DNA of 23,482 nucleotides from Fen-999 sp035505955 (GTDB lineage Bacteria > Pseudomonadota > Gammaproteobacteria > Burkholderiales > Rhodocyclaceae): NCBI GenBank assembly GCA_035505955.1, contig DATJQH010000097.1, positions 1 through 23,482 on the forward strand, read 5' to 3'. The notes below the pieces were generated by a model. That model made no database searches, had not been told where the DNA came from, and was given only the letters and a program-made list of their open reading frames with translations. This document shows, in pieces, positions 1-7,401 of this stretch; the first letter of the stretch is position 1; each line of letters begins with the position of its first letter. Made by a program: the position numbers and the translations under genes.

Positions 1-279
1 GCATGGTGCCGGTACGCCTGCCCCATCGGCCTGACCTACGGCGTCGTTGGCATCCTGTCGCCGTTACGGGTCAGGTACAAGCTGGACGGATGCTTCCACG
101 AGGGCGATTGCCGCAAGGTCTGCCTCGTGCCGCATGTGCTCGATACAGTCATCAAGGGGCGTGCCCAGGACGTGGAAGTACCGATCGGACCGGATTGCAC
201 ACGTTGCGGACTGTGTGTGGATGCCTGCCCGACGGGTTCCCTGAAGTTCGATGTCAAATGGCTTTCGAAGCATCTGTAA
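1..279 (+). CDS. NapH/NosH-type membrane iron-sulfur protein, C-terminal fragment
   Basis: Frame 1 is open from the window edge to TAA at 277-279, giving 92 residues of a protein that starts outside the window. It opens with WCRYACPIGLTYG, the Cys-rich loop typical of the polyferredoxin-like membrane proteins NapH, NosH and NosR. Two cysteine groups follow: CFHEGDCRKVC with VPHVL, and CTRCGLCVDACP, a standard [4Fe-4S] motif. Proteins of this family pass electrons from the quinol pool towards periplasmic enzymes; next to nosF, nosL, nosY and nosD the acceptor is presumably nitrous oxide reductase. The VPHVL spacing looks more like NapH/NosH than the longer flavin-containing NosR, but the missing N-terminus prevents a firm choice. 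nosF starts two bases after the stop, so the genes are probably co-transcribed. Confidence 0.75.
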   Translation, partial: AWCRYACPIGLTYGVVGILSPLRVRYKLDGCFHEGDCRKVCLVPHVLDTVIKGRAQDVEVPIGPDCTRCGLCVDACPTGSLKFDVKWLSKHL

Positions 280-281
280 AA

Positions 282-1139
282 ATGATCCATCTCGAGAATC
301 TGGGCAAGACATTCCGGCGCACTCCGGTCCTCGACGACGTCAGCCTCGATATCGATCTCGGGGAGCGCGTTGCACTCATCGGCTCGAATGGCGCGGGCAA
401 GACCACACTCATTCGCTGCCTGCTGGGCGAATACGTCTATGACGGCATCGTGCGCGTCGACGGCCATGACCCTCGGCAGGCGCGCGCGCAAATCCTGCGC
501 AGCATAGGCTTCGTGCCGCAGCTGCCGCCACCATTGAAGATGCCGGTCCGCCAGTTGGTCGACTTTGCCGCCAGCTTGTGCGGCACGGACGCGCGGCGCA
601 TCGTCGAACTCGCAGCCCGGCTCGGACTCGACGCGAACGCCGTCGGCGACCGGCAGTTCATCCGTCTTTCGGGCGGGATGAAGCAGAAGCTGCTGATCGC
701 GATCGCCCTTGGGCGCGAGGCCAGGGTGCTGATCATGGATGAACCAGCCGCCAACCTGGATCCGGAGGCCCGCAAGATCTTCTTCGAGATCCTCGCGGAA
801 CGGGCCAGCAGCGCCACGATGCTGATCTCCAGTCATCGCCTGAACGAGGTGGCGGCCCTCGTGAATCGCGTCGTCGAACTCGACCTGGGGCGTGTCGTGC
901 TGGACGATCGCGTGGCGGACGACGTGTCGCTGTCGAGCCTGCTGGCCTGCAGAATCCTCGTGAAGCGCCCTGAGCCGGCTCTCGCCAAGGCTCTGGCCGG
1001 TTGGAACTTCGAAGACGCTGGAGAGGGACTGGAGTGGCGCGGCACGGTGGCGGGTCCGGACAAGCTGCGCTTTCTGGGTGTCACCTCGCGCTATGTCGGC
1101 GTGATCAGCCACATTTCGCTGACGGAGGCGGAATCATGA
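282..1139 (+). CDS. nosF: NosF, ATPase of the NosDFY copper-centre maturation transporter
   Basis: A 285-residue ABC ATPase. Visible motifs are Walker A GSNGAGKT (about residues 34-41), signature LSGGM (129-133), Walker B VLIMDEP (149-155) and a switch histidine in SSHR (H185). NosF energises the NosDFY complex needed to assemble the copper-sulfide CuZ centre of nitrous oxide reductase in the periplasm. The ATG at 282 was chosen because it gives the usual MI-LENLGK start, two bases after the preceding stop; an in-frame ATG at 258 would add eight residues and overlap the upstream gene. The stop overlaps the nosL start (ATGA). The nosL, nosY and nosD neighbours separate this from other ABC ATPases. 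Confidence 0.92.
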   Translation: MIHLENLGKTFRRTPVLDDVSLDIDLGERVALIGSNGAGKTTLIRCLLGEYVYDGIVRVDGHDPRQARAQILRSIGFVPQLPPPLKMPVRQLVDFAASLCGTDARRIVELAARLGLDANAVGDRQFIRLSGGMKQKLLIAIALGREARVLIMDEPAANLDPEARKIFFEILAERASSATMLISSHRLNEVAALVNRVVELDLGRVVLDDRVADDVSLSSLLACRILVKRPEPALAKALAGWNFEDAGEGLEWRGTVAGPDKLRFLGVTSRYVGVISHISLTEAES

Positions 1140-1606
1140 TGTCGCGGCGGGCCTTTCTCAAGGCGGGGCTGGTGCTCACGCCGATAGCGGCAGGCCTGGC
1201 GGCGTGCGGGCGCGGCGGTAGCTGGCCGGAAGGGATGGTGCCGATCGTCTGGGACAGGGATACCTGCGTGCGCTGCCGGATGGTGATCTCCGAGAGACGC
1301 TTCGCCGTGGAAATGCGCGGCAGCGCGCAGGATGCGGCCTTCAAGTTCGACGACATCGGATGTGCAATCTTCTGGCAGCGGGACAAGGCGGCCGACCACC
1401 CGTGGATGGCCGACGCTGCGACACGGATCTGGGTTGCCGACGTCGGCAGCCGTGGCAACGAAGTGCACTGGCTCGATGCGCATGGTGCGCAGTACATCGG
1501 CAAGACATCGCCGATGGGTTATGGCTTCGGCGCCGTCGGACAGCCGCAGCCGGGGTCGTTCGATTACGAGACGATGCGCCAGCATGTGCTGGCGAGGGGG
1601 AAGTGA
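1136..1606 (+). CDS. nosL: NosL, copper-binding lipoprotein for nitrous oxide reductase maturation
   Basis: 156 residues. NosL is an outer-membrane or periplasmic Cu(I) chaperone that delivers copper to apo-NosZ together with NosDFY. The family motif is present: DTCVRCRM (C44, C47, M49), followed by ISERRFAVEM. The N-terminus combines a twin-arginine-like SRRAFLK with a lipobox LAAC (lipid-anchored Cys about 24), so it may be a Tat-exported lipoprotein. GGAGG at 1124-1128 is well placed for ATG 1136; ATG 1139 would remove one Met only. The start overlaps the nosF stop and the end overlaps the nosY start. Confidence 0.92.
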   Translation: MMSRRAFLKAGLVLTPIAAGLAACGRGGSWPEGMVPIVWDRDTCVRCRMVISERRFAVEMRGSAQDAAFKFDDIGCAIFWQRDKAADHPWMADAATRIWVADVGSRGNEVHWLDAHGAQYIGKTSPMGYGFGAVGQPQPGSFDYETMRQHVLARGK

Positions 1607-2436
1607 AAGTGCATCAGTGGTGGCTGACCGCTCGTCTGGATATCGTGGAATCGCTGCGCGCGCGCTGGTTCCTGGTGTACACGCTCGTGTTCGGGGGCAT
1701 CGTCGCCGCACTGTTCCTGTTTGGCCTGACAGAGTCCCGTGTCCTCGGCTTCATTGGCCTGTCGCGGCTGCTCGTCACCTATATTCAGCTGACGATGGCA
1801 ATCCTGCCAATTTTCGTGCTGATCACGACAGTCCGGTCCGTGGCCGGCGATCGCGAAGCGGGCGTGTTCGAGTACCTGCTCTCGCTGCCCGTGACCTTGT
1901 CGGCATGGTACTGGGGCAAGCTCGTCGGCCGCTACCTCGTGATCTTCCTGCCCGTCTTCGCGGCAATGGTGGTGGCCGTCCTGATCGCGCTGATCCGCGA
2001 CATCGAGGTGCCATGGACCATGTTCGGTTACTACACGGGCCTGCTGGCCGTCATGTGTCTGTGCTTCCTCGGTATCGGCATGCTGATATCGTCCGTCGCA
2101 CGCAGTACCGACATGGCGCAGGGCGCCGCATTCCTGGTCTGGCTGACATTGCTCCTGTTCCTGGACCTGATCCTGCTAGGCGTCATGATCCAGGGCAGGG
2201 TGGCGCCGGAAACCGCGGTAACCGTCGCGCTCGTGAATCCGTTGCAGGTATTTCGCACGGCGGCCCTGTCCATGTTCGACCCGCAACTGATCGTGCTCGG
2301 CCCGTCGGCCTACGTGATCCTCGACCTGTTCGGAGCGGGCGGTTATCGCATCTTCGCGATCGTTTATCCCGCTGTCGTCGGGCTGCTTTCGGCGGCTGTC
2401 GGCTACCACGTGTTCCGGCGCGGTGACTTGCCGTGA
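1603..2436 (+). CDS. nosY: NosY, permease of the NosDFY transporter
   Basis: 277 residues with about six hydrophobic segments (roughly 20-42, 56-78, 108-130, 143-163, 172-198, 250-270), the expected length and layout of NosY, the ABC-2-type permease that works with NosF and NosD. The stretch SVAGDREAGVFEYLLSLP resembles the cytoplasmic coupling region of ABC-2 permeases. GTG at 1603 is preferred: it overlaps the nosL stop and has GAGG about five bases upstream. A second in-frame GTG at 1609 is possible. The stop overlaps the GTG of the next gene. Confidence 0.9.
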   Translation: MKVHQWWLTARLDIVESLRARWFLVYTLVFGGIVAALFLFGLTESRVLGFIGLSRLLVTYIQLTMAILPIFVLITTVRSVAGDREAGVFEYLLSLPVTLSAWYWGKLVGRYLVIFLPVFAAMVVAVLIALIRDIEVPWTMFGYYTGLLAVMCLCFLGIGMLISSVARSTDMAQGAAFLVWLTLLLFLDLILLGVMIQGRVAPETAVTVALVNPLQVFRTAALSMFDPQLIVLGPSAYVILDLFGAGGYRIFAIVYPAVVGLLSAAVGYHVFRRGDLP

Positions 2437-2927
2437 AAGTGCTGTCGGGCCTCGCCGCAGCCCTGGTCGCCGGGTTCGCGTGCGCCGCGGATCCCGCGGT
2501 GGACACGAACTCCCTGTGGGGCGCAAGGCTCTTCGATCTGGAAGAGAGGCCCGTCACGCTCGAGCCCCTTCGCGGACGTCCGCTCGTGGCAAACTTCTGG
2601 GCCCGCTGGTGCGATCCCTGCAGGCGTGAAATTCCGGAGCTCGTCAAGCAAAGGAACCGATTCAAGGATCGCGGCCTCGAAGTCGTCGGTATCGCCCTCG
2701 ACGACAAGCCAGAATCCGTGCGCGACTTCGCCAGGGCCTACGACATCGATTACCCGGTACTCCTCGCAAAAGGCGATGGCATAGAGCTGCTCAAGGCACT
2801 GGGCAACCGCAGGGCCGTGCTGCCCTACACGCTTGTGCTGAACCGGAGGGGAGAGGTGGTCGCAGTGAAACTCGGCCCGATGTCGGAGTCGGAAATGGCC
2901 GATGCCCTCGACGCGGCAGCCAGGTGA
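2433..2927 (+). CDS. TlpA/ResA-like periplasmic thioredoxin in the nos operon
   Basis: 164 residues: an N-terminal signal peptide (residues 1-19, hydrophobic, ending near ACAAD) and a thioredoxin fold with active site WARWCDPC (C60, C63). The motif WxxWCxPCxxExP is that of TlpA/ResA thiol-disulfide reductases. Such proteins reduce cysteines of haem or copper proteins in the periplasm. In this operon a reasonable inference is redox control of cysteines in NosL, NosZ or Sco1. The GTG start at 2433 overlaps the nosY stop (GTGA), which supports translational coupling. The substrate cannot be read from sequence. Confidence 0.85.
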   Translation: MKVLSGLAAALVAGFACAADPAVDTNSLWGARLFDLEERPVTLEPLRGRPLVANFWARWCDPCRREIPELVKQRNRFKDRGLEVVGIALDDKPESVRDFARAYDIDYPVLLAKGDGIELLKALGNRRAVLPYTLVLNRRGEVVAVKLGPMSESEMADALDAAAR

Positions 2928-3021
2928 CCCGACGTCCACGGTGACCGGGGGAAGGGGCCCGTCGTGGCCGGCGGTGGGTCCGGCGCGTTCGGTTTGCCAG
3001 GTACTGTCAGCCAACCGCAGG

Positions 3022-4221
3022 ATGCCGGTCTGGCTCCTTGCCGCAGGCATTCTCGCTCTCGCACCGGCTTTCGCTGCCACACCCCTGCAGCCGCTGATCG
3101 ACCGGACGCCCTCGGCCGGGACGCTCGCGCTCGCTCCGGGTGAATACTCGGGTCCCGCGCGCATCGACCGGCCCATGCGCCTCGTCGGCGGCGGGCGTGC
3201 CACTCTGGCTGGGGATGGTACGGGCACGGTGCTGGAGGTGCGTACGAATTTTGCCGAGGTCAGGGAAATGCGCATCACCGGCAGCGGCGACTCGCACGAC
3301 CGCATCGACGCCGGCATTCTCGTCGAAGGCGACGACAACGTGATCGAGGACAACGTGCTCGACGACGTGCTGTTCGGCATCCACGTGCGGCAGGGCAACG
3401 GCAACCGCATTGCCGGCAATCGAGTGCAGGGAAAGGATCGCGGGCTCGGCATGCGCGGCGACGGGCTGCGGCTTTGGAACGGTCGCCACAACACGATCGA
3501 AGGCAACCGATTCACGCGCGTGCGGGACCTCACTTTTGCCAACTCGGCAGACAACGTCATCGTCGGCAATGTGGTGCGCGATGGCAGATACGCGATGCAG
3601 TTCGTGTTTTCGCCACGCGCGCGCGTGGAGCGCAACGATATCGCCAACACCGGGACCGGCATCGTCGTGCTCTACTCGCAGGAGCTGGTCATTCGCGGCA
3701 ACCGGATCGCCCATGCACTCGATGGAGGCGGCGCCGGCGTCGCCTTCAAGGAGAGCGGCGAGGCGCTCGTGGAGAACAACGAGATCGTGCATTGCGCCAC
3801 GGGGCTCTTGGCCAATGCACCGCTCGATGATGCCGAAGTCATCACCGTGCGCGGCAACCGCTTTGCGCACAACGTCCTGGGCATGTACTTCTACGGCGAA
3901 AAGGGCGGGCACCGCATCGTGGACAACCGCTTCGAGCACAACCTGACGCAGGTCGCCGTGAGCGCGCGCGGCGCCGCCCGGGCCAACGTCTGGCGCGGCA
4001 ACTACTGGAGCGACTACCAGGGGTTCGACCGCAACGACGACGGCGTCGGCGATACGCCCCATGAGGTCTACAGCTTCGCGGACCGCATCTGGCAGGACAC
4101 GCCGATGGCGACGTTCTTCCGCAACGCGCCCTCGCTCGAACTGCTGGACTTCCTCGAACGGCTGGCGCCGTTTGCCTCGCCGGCGCTCATCCTGAGCGAT
4201 CCGGCGCCGCGCATGCGCTGA
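3022..4221 (+). CDS. nosD: NosD, periplasmic beta-helix copper-processing protein
   Basis: 399 residues. A signal peptide (about 1-19, ending APAFA) is followed by many right-handed beta-helix repeats of the NosD/CASH type (recurring N-x-I-x-x-N-x turns such as GDDNVIEDNVL and GNGNRIAGN) and the NosD end region GNYWSDYQGFDRNDDGVGD. NosD is the periplasmic part of NosDFY. ATG 3022 is chosen because it gives a clean signal peptide; the frame is open further upstream to 2902 inside the thioredoxin gene, but that extension (Pro/Arg/Ser-rich) is not export-like. The ribosome site before 3022 is weak. About 95 bases separate it from the upstream gene, the only gap in this nos segment. The stop abuts the convergent Sco1 stop with no gap. 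Confidence 0.92.
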   Translation: MPVWLLAAGILALAPAFAATPLQPLIDRTPSAGTLALAPGEYSGPARIDRPMRLVGGGRATLAGDGTGTVLEVRTNFAEVREMRITGSGDSHDRIDAGILVEGDDNVIEDNVLDDVLFGIHVRQGNGNRIAGNRVQGKDRGLGMRGDGLRLWNGRHNTIEGNRFTRVRDLTFANSADNVIVGNVVRDGRYAMQFVFSPRARVERNDIANTGTGIVVLYSQELVIRGNRIAHALDGGGAGVAFKESGEALVENNEIVHCATGLLANAPLDDAEVITVRGNRFAHNVLGMYFYGEKGGHRIVDNRFEHNLTQVAVSARGAARANVWRGNYWSDYQGFDRNDDGVGDTPHEVYSFADRIWQDTPMATFFRNAPSLELLDFLERLAPFASPALILSDPAPRMR

Positions 4222-4821
4222 CTAGTGCTTCGCCGGCGGTGGCAAATCCGCGATGAGCTTTCGCAGGCGGGCGGCGACTTCGCCCGGGGGCGTCGAATAG
4301 GCGAAGCGCGTGACATAGCCCCCGTCGGGGCCGAGCACGAACATGCCCGCAGTGTGGTCGACCGCGTAGCGGTCGGCCGGCTTCCCGGGTTCGAGGAACT
4401 TCCGGTACGTGACGTGGAAATGATCGGCGGCTGCGTGCACGAGATCTGCCGATCCCGTCAGGCCAAGAATGCGCGAATCGAAAAACTCCGTGTAACGACC
4501 CAGGACAGGCAGCGTGTCGCGTTCCGGGTCGACCGTGATGAAGATCGGTTGCACGAACCTGGCCTGTTCTCCAAGTTCTTTCAGCGCCATGGTCATGGCG
4601 GCGAGCGTCGTGGGGCAGACATCGGGACAGAACGTATAGCCGAACGTGATGAGTTGGAAGCGTCCGGGAAAGTCGGAATCGGTGACGACTTGGCCGCCTG
4701 GCGCCTGCAGCAGGTAGCGCGGCGCCACGATGTCGTTGGCGGAAACCTCCTGCGCGGCCGCATGGCCGGCGATGGCTGCGGCCGCCAGCACCACGAACGC
4801 GCGCAATGCCGGCGCGGTCAT
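4222..4821 (-). CDS. Sco1/SenC family copper chaperone
   Basis: 199 residues with an N-terminal signal peptide (to about residue 23, AAAQ). It carries the Sco metal site: CPDVC (C65, C69) and a distal histidine in VDHTAG (H156), plus DPERDT. Sco proteins act in the periplasm as copper chaperones or thiol reductases for CuA centres of cytochrome oxidase; nitrous oxide reductase also has a CuA centre, and the gene lies tail-to-tail with nosD. CuA assembly of NosZ is therefore a reasonable inference but unproven. The start overlaps by four bases with the end of the upstream small exported protein, so the two are probably one transcript. Confidence 0.88.
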   Translation of the reverse strand: MTAPALRAFVVLAAAAIAGHAAAQEVSANDIVAPRYLLQAPGGQVVTDSDFPGRFQLITFGYTFCPDVCPTTLAAMTMALKELGEQARFVQPIFITVDPERDTLPVLGRYTEFFDSRILGLTGSADLVHAAADHFHVTYRKFLEPGKPADRYAVDHTAGMFVLGPDGGYVTRFAYSTPPGEVAARLRKLIADLPPPAKH

Positions 4822-5165
4822 CGCGCGCCCTCCGCCGGCGCTGGCAGCAGCTTCGCCATGCGTGCTGAGAGCTCGTCGAGATGCTGGTCAAGAGCGGATG
4901 CGGTGGGGCAGGCCTCTGGCGCCATCCGTGTCTGAGCGTTGAAAGCGGTGTTCGTACCGTCCTGAAACGCCTCGCCATAGGCATATGTGCGCGGCGCACG
5001 GTCCAGCATGAGCGCCTTGGCACGCGCGGCCGTGGCGCGGTGGCCGCAGGCGAGAGCCTGCCCATTGACCGCGCCCAGATCGCGGACGGCCGCAAGCGCG
5101 GCTGCCTCCGCATCGGCGAGGGCGAAAAGCGGCACCAGCAGAATCAGGGCAATTAGTTGTCTCAC
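4818..5165 (-). CDS. Small exported protein of unknown function upstream of Sco1
   Basis: 115 residues from a GTG start at 5165. The first 18-20 residues are a typical signal peptide (LIALILLVPLFALADA). The mature part is helical and alanine-rich, with two cysteines (C40 in ACGHR, C86 in EACP) that could form a disulfide, and a YAYGEAFQDGTN stretch. I do not recognise the family. The four-base overlap with the Sco1 gene means co-translation, so a role in the periplasm linked to copper or thiol chemistry is an inference from context only. The stop codon is well supported by the reading frame; the start is less certain. Confidence 0.65.
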   Translation of the reverse strand: MRQLIALILLVPLFALADAEAAALAAVRDLGAVNGQALACGHRATAARAKALMLDRAPRTYAYGEAFQDGTNTAFNAQTRMAPEACPTASALDQHLDELSARMAKLLPAPAEGAR

Positions 5166-5461
5166 GTCAAGAGGTCCATCGCATGTGAATTGTGACTGAA
5201 GGGGCGACAGGGATGTCTGCCGATGGGAATGATGCAGAACTTGATTTGGTCACAAAATGATTTCGGTCAAGTTGCGTCGTATTGTGCGGTCGGTCATGCA
5301 TTCGGCGCGTCGCGTGGCACGCAGCAGGTACCGAGTCGCATCAGCCACCCCACTTCCCCTCCGCGTCTTCGGTCAGCGGCCGGCTCTTGACCTGCTGCAT
5401 GCAGTTGGTATGACTTTAGGTGTATTCTTGCGCTGTCCTCATGGATTGATCGGAAGCAGCC
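5166..5461. promoter_or_regulatory. Divergent intergenic region with inverted and direct repeats
   Basis: About 296 bases separate the minus-strand Sco1 operon from the plus-strand diguanylate cyclase. At 5238-5273 lie inverted 7-base arms, AACTTGA and TCAAGTT, 22 bases apart. Inside them a direct repeat, GATTTGGTCA and GATTTCGGTCA, suggests binding of a regulator. TTGAT and ATCAA-like half-sites occur, but no full FNR palindrome. The location, about 75 bases before the start of the exported protein, would suit control of the Sco1 operon. No gene was found here. Confidence 0.3.
5387..5414 (+). promoter_or_regulatory. Candidate sigma-70 promoter for the diguanylate cyclase
   Basis: TTGACC (5387-5392) and TATGAC (5409-5414) are separated by 16 bases, matching 5/6 and 4/6 of the consensus. 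The spacer contains a perfect 10-base palindrome CTGCATGCAG (5395-5404), which could be an operator. The ATG of the cyclase follows at 5462. Confidence 0.4.
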
Positions 5462-6496
5462 ATGTTGCCTGCACCCATCCCTGCCAACGAAGACCAGCGC
5501 ATCGAGTCCTTGAGACGGATGCTCCTGCTCGCCACACCCGATGAGGAAGCTTTCGATCGGGTGACGCGCATGGCCAGGCGCGTGTTCGGGGTTCCCATCG
5601 CGCTCGTGTCGCTGGTGGATGCGAACCGCCAGTGGTTCAAGTCCTGTTATGGCTTGCCCGTACGCGAGACAGGTCGCGATGTGTCGTTCTGCGGTCACGC
5701 CATCATGGGCGATGAACTGTTCGTCATTCCCGACGCGACGCAGGACGAGCGGTTCGCCGACAACCCGCTCGTCGTCGGCGGTCCCCGCGTGATCTTCTAT
5801 GCGGGTCGCCCGCTCAAGAACTCCGAGGGCTACCGTGTTGGCACGCTCTGCGTCATCGACCACGCGCCACGCGACCTGAGCGACGACGAACTGGACGCGC
5901 TGGATGATCTCGGCCATTGGGTGGAACAGGTCTTCCTTACCCGCGATCTCAGCGAATCGCAACTGACCATCCTGCGGGAACTCGACGAGGTCAGGCGGAG
6001 CGCGATGCTCGATCCGATGCTCAACATCTGGCATCGGGGCGCAGCCACTGAGCTGATCACCAAGGAAGTTGACCGCCTTTTCCGCAACGAAGGCAAGCTT
6101 GCGATCATGATGATCGATGTGGACAACTTCAAGGAAATCAACGATTCCTACGGCCATCCGGTGGCGGACCAGGTGCTGATCCAGTTTGTCCACCGGATTC
6201 AGTCGGCGCTGCGCTCCTACGATATGCTGGGCAGATACGGCGGCGACGAGTTCGTCGTGGCCATGCCGAACATCACATCCGACGACGCAGCGACCAGGGC
6301 CCAGACGATCCTGAACAGCATTCAGTTCGCACCGGTCACGGTCGGCGATGCGGCAATTCCCGTCTCCGCCAGCATCGGATTGGCCGCGACGACGTGGGCC
6401 AACTTTACGTCCGACGCGAAAGCGATGATCGATCTGGCAGACCAGGCGCTCCTCAGGGCCAAACGGAACGGGCGCGGCCGGATCGAAGTTAGCTAG
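5462..6496 (+). CDS. GAF-GGDEF diguanylate cyclase
   Basis: 344 residues, soluble (no membrane segment). An N-terminal GAF domain (about 25-165) with the common RQWFKS and FCGHAI motifs precedes a GGDEF domain (about 180-342). The active site RYGGDEF is intact (G260-F264), the metal/substrate segment is IDVDNFKEINDSYGH, and an RxxD product-inhibition site (RSYD, 251-254) sits exactly five residues before GGDEF. It should make cyclic di-GMP, with the GAF domain sensing an unknown ligand and c-di-GMP feedback. The usual LTGLxNR segment is replaced by LDPMLNIWHR. It is transcribed alone, and no c-di-GMP effector is visible nearby. Confidence 0.9.
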   Translation: MLPAPIPANEDQRIESLRRMLLLATPDEEAFDRVTRMARRVFGVPIALVSLVDANRQWFKSCYGLPVRETGRDVSFCGHAIMGDELFVIPDATQDERFADNPLVVGGPRVIFYAGRPLKNSEGYRVGTLCVIDHAPRDLSDDELDALDDLGHWVEQVFLTRDLSESQLTILRELDEVRRSAMLDPMLNIWHRGAATELITKEVDRLFRNEGKLAIMMIDVDNFKEINDSYGHPVADQVLIQFVHRIQSALRSYDMLGRYGGDEFVVAMPNITSDDAATRAQTILNSIQFAPVTVGDAAIPVSASIGLAATTWANFTSDAKAMIDLADQALLRAKRNGRGRIEVS

Positions 6497-6533
6497 TTCG
6501 AGCGATCGGAACATGGCAAGCGACCGCTGCCGT

Positions 6534-6559
6534 TGGTACGCGAGCGCCACGGCGTACCA
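6534..6559. other. Inverted repeat between convergent genes
   Basis: TGGTACGC (6534-6541) and GCGTACCA (6552-6559) form a perfect 8-base stem with a 10-base loop, between the convergent ends of the diguanylate cyclase and the exported protein. There is no T-run, so a classical terminator is not supported. The right arm belongs to the dispersed repeat copy at 6546-6575. Confidence 0.4.
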
Positions 6560-6575
6560 CGGGGGCTGACTTTTG
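6546..6575 (-). repeat. Dispersed 30-base repeat, copy 1 (intergenic)
   Basis: Read on the minus strand this has AAAGTCAGC, then CCCC, then GTGGTACGCCG. It matches five other places in the window. It lies between two convergent genes and forms one arm of the inverted repeat at 6534-6559. Confidence 0.7.
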
Positions 6576-6580
6576 CGGCG

Positions 6581-7393
6581 TCAGTTTCGCTCGCGTCCCT
6601 TGCGGCAGGCACAGGCCGGTTGCACGCCCGAGGTCTGCGCCGCCTTGTGCGCAACCTCACCTTCCTGCGCCTGCGACGACAGATAAAGCCGATACGACAC
6701 CTGGCACTGCGCATCCGCGGCGTCGTCGAGGCCGTAGGGAATTTCGACCAGCAGGTCGAGCCTGCCGTCCCAGTCCAGATCGCCTGCCCAGTGCACGAAA
6801 GGCGCGACGATGCCGTTCGCACCGGCGGCCTTGGGACCGCTGGTCGAGAAGATGAATTGCTTCGTCTTTCCGTCGCTCAGGTAGAAGCGGTACAGGTACT
6901 GGTCCGGCGCCTTCGGCTGCTCCATGCGCAGCCACAAGATGTCGAACGGCTTGCCGTTCAGTTTCACCTGCCATTGCCCGGCCCGCCGGAGATCGCCGTA
7001 GTGGCGCGAAGCGGCGGGCGCCTTGGTGGCCAGCAGCGACGTCGTCACCTTGCCGAGCGGCAGGTTCACGCCGTGGAAAAGCGCGACCGGGTTGTCGAAG
7101 GCATAGACGGATTCGGCGAAGTTCTGCTGCCCATCGCAGTTGGCGATGGTGCCGCCCATGACGGCCAGGTCGGCCTCACGCACTTCGCAGGCGGATTTTT
7201 CGCAGTAGAGGCCGAGCCAGCGGCCGGCCTGCGGGATCGTGTCCTTCGGAAAGCTCAAGAAGGACGGCCCGCTGGCAGCGCCGAGCTGGCGGCTGTGGTT
7301 GAGGTTGACGATGACGGCTGTCGGCGGTGGCTCGGCCGCGGCGCCGGCTGCGCACAGGGCGACGGCGAGCGCGGACAGGCGACGCGGCGGCAT
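6581..7393 (-). CDS. Exported cysteine-containing protein of unknown function
   Basis: 270 residues from ATG 7393, with a signal peptide (about 1-20, ending AGAAAE). The mature protein has cysteines near 64, 69, 86, 230, 261 and 263, and a GDLDWDGRLDLL segment (204-215), a DxDxDG calcium-binding-like loop of the FG-GAP/VCBS kind. The C-terminus is CACRKGRERN. I do not recognise the family. A GTG at 7405 is an alternative start that overlaps the stop of the regulator gene upstream; either way the two genes are coupled, so the regulator and this protein probably act together. The periplasmic location is inferred from the signal peptide. Confidence 0.65.
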   Translation of the reverse strand: MPPRRLSALAVALCAAGAAAEPPPTAVIVNLNHSRQLGAASGPSFLSFPKDTIPQAGRWLGLYCEKSACEVREADLAVMGGTIANCDGQQNFAESVYAFDNPVALFHGVNLPLGKVTTSLLATKAPAASRHYGDLRRAGQWQVKLNGKPFDILWLRMEQPKAPDQYLYRFYLSDGKTKQFIFSTSGPKAAGANGIVAPFVHWAGDLDWDGRLDLLVEIPYGLDDAADAQCQVSYRLYLSSQAQEGEVAHKAAQTSGVQPACACRKGRERN

Positions 7394-7401
7394 GGTCGCC
7401 G

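Noticed and set aside
2902..3021. Longer NosD start
   Set aside because: It would put 40 residues without export character before a clean signal peptide and overlap the thioredoxin gene.
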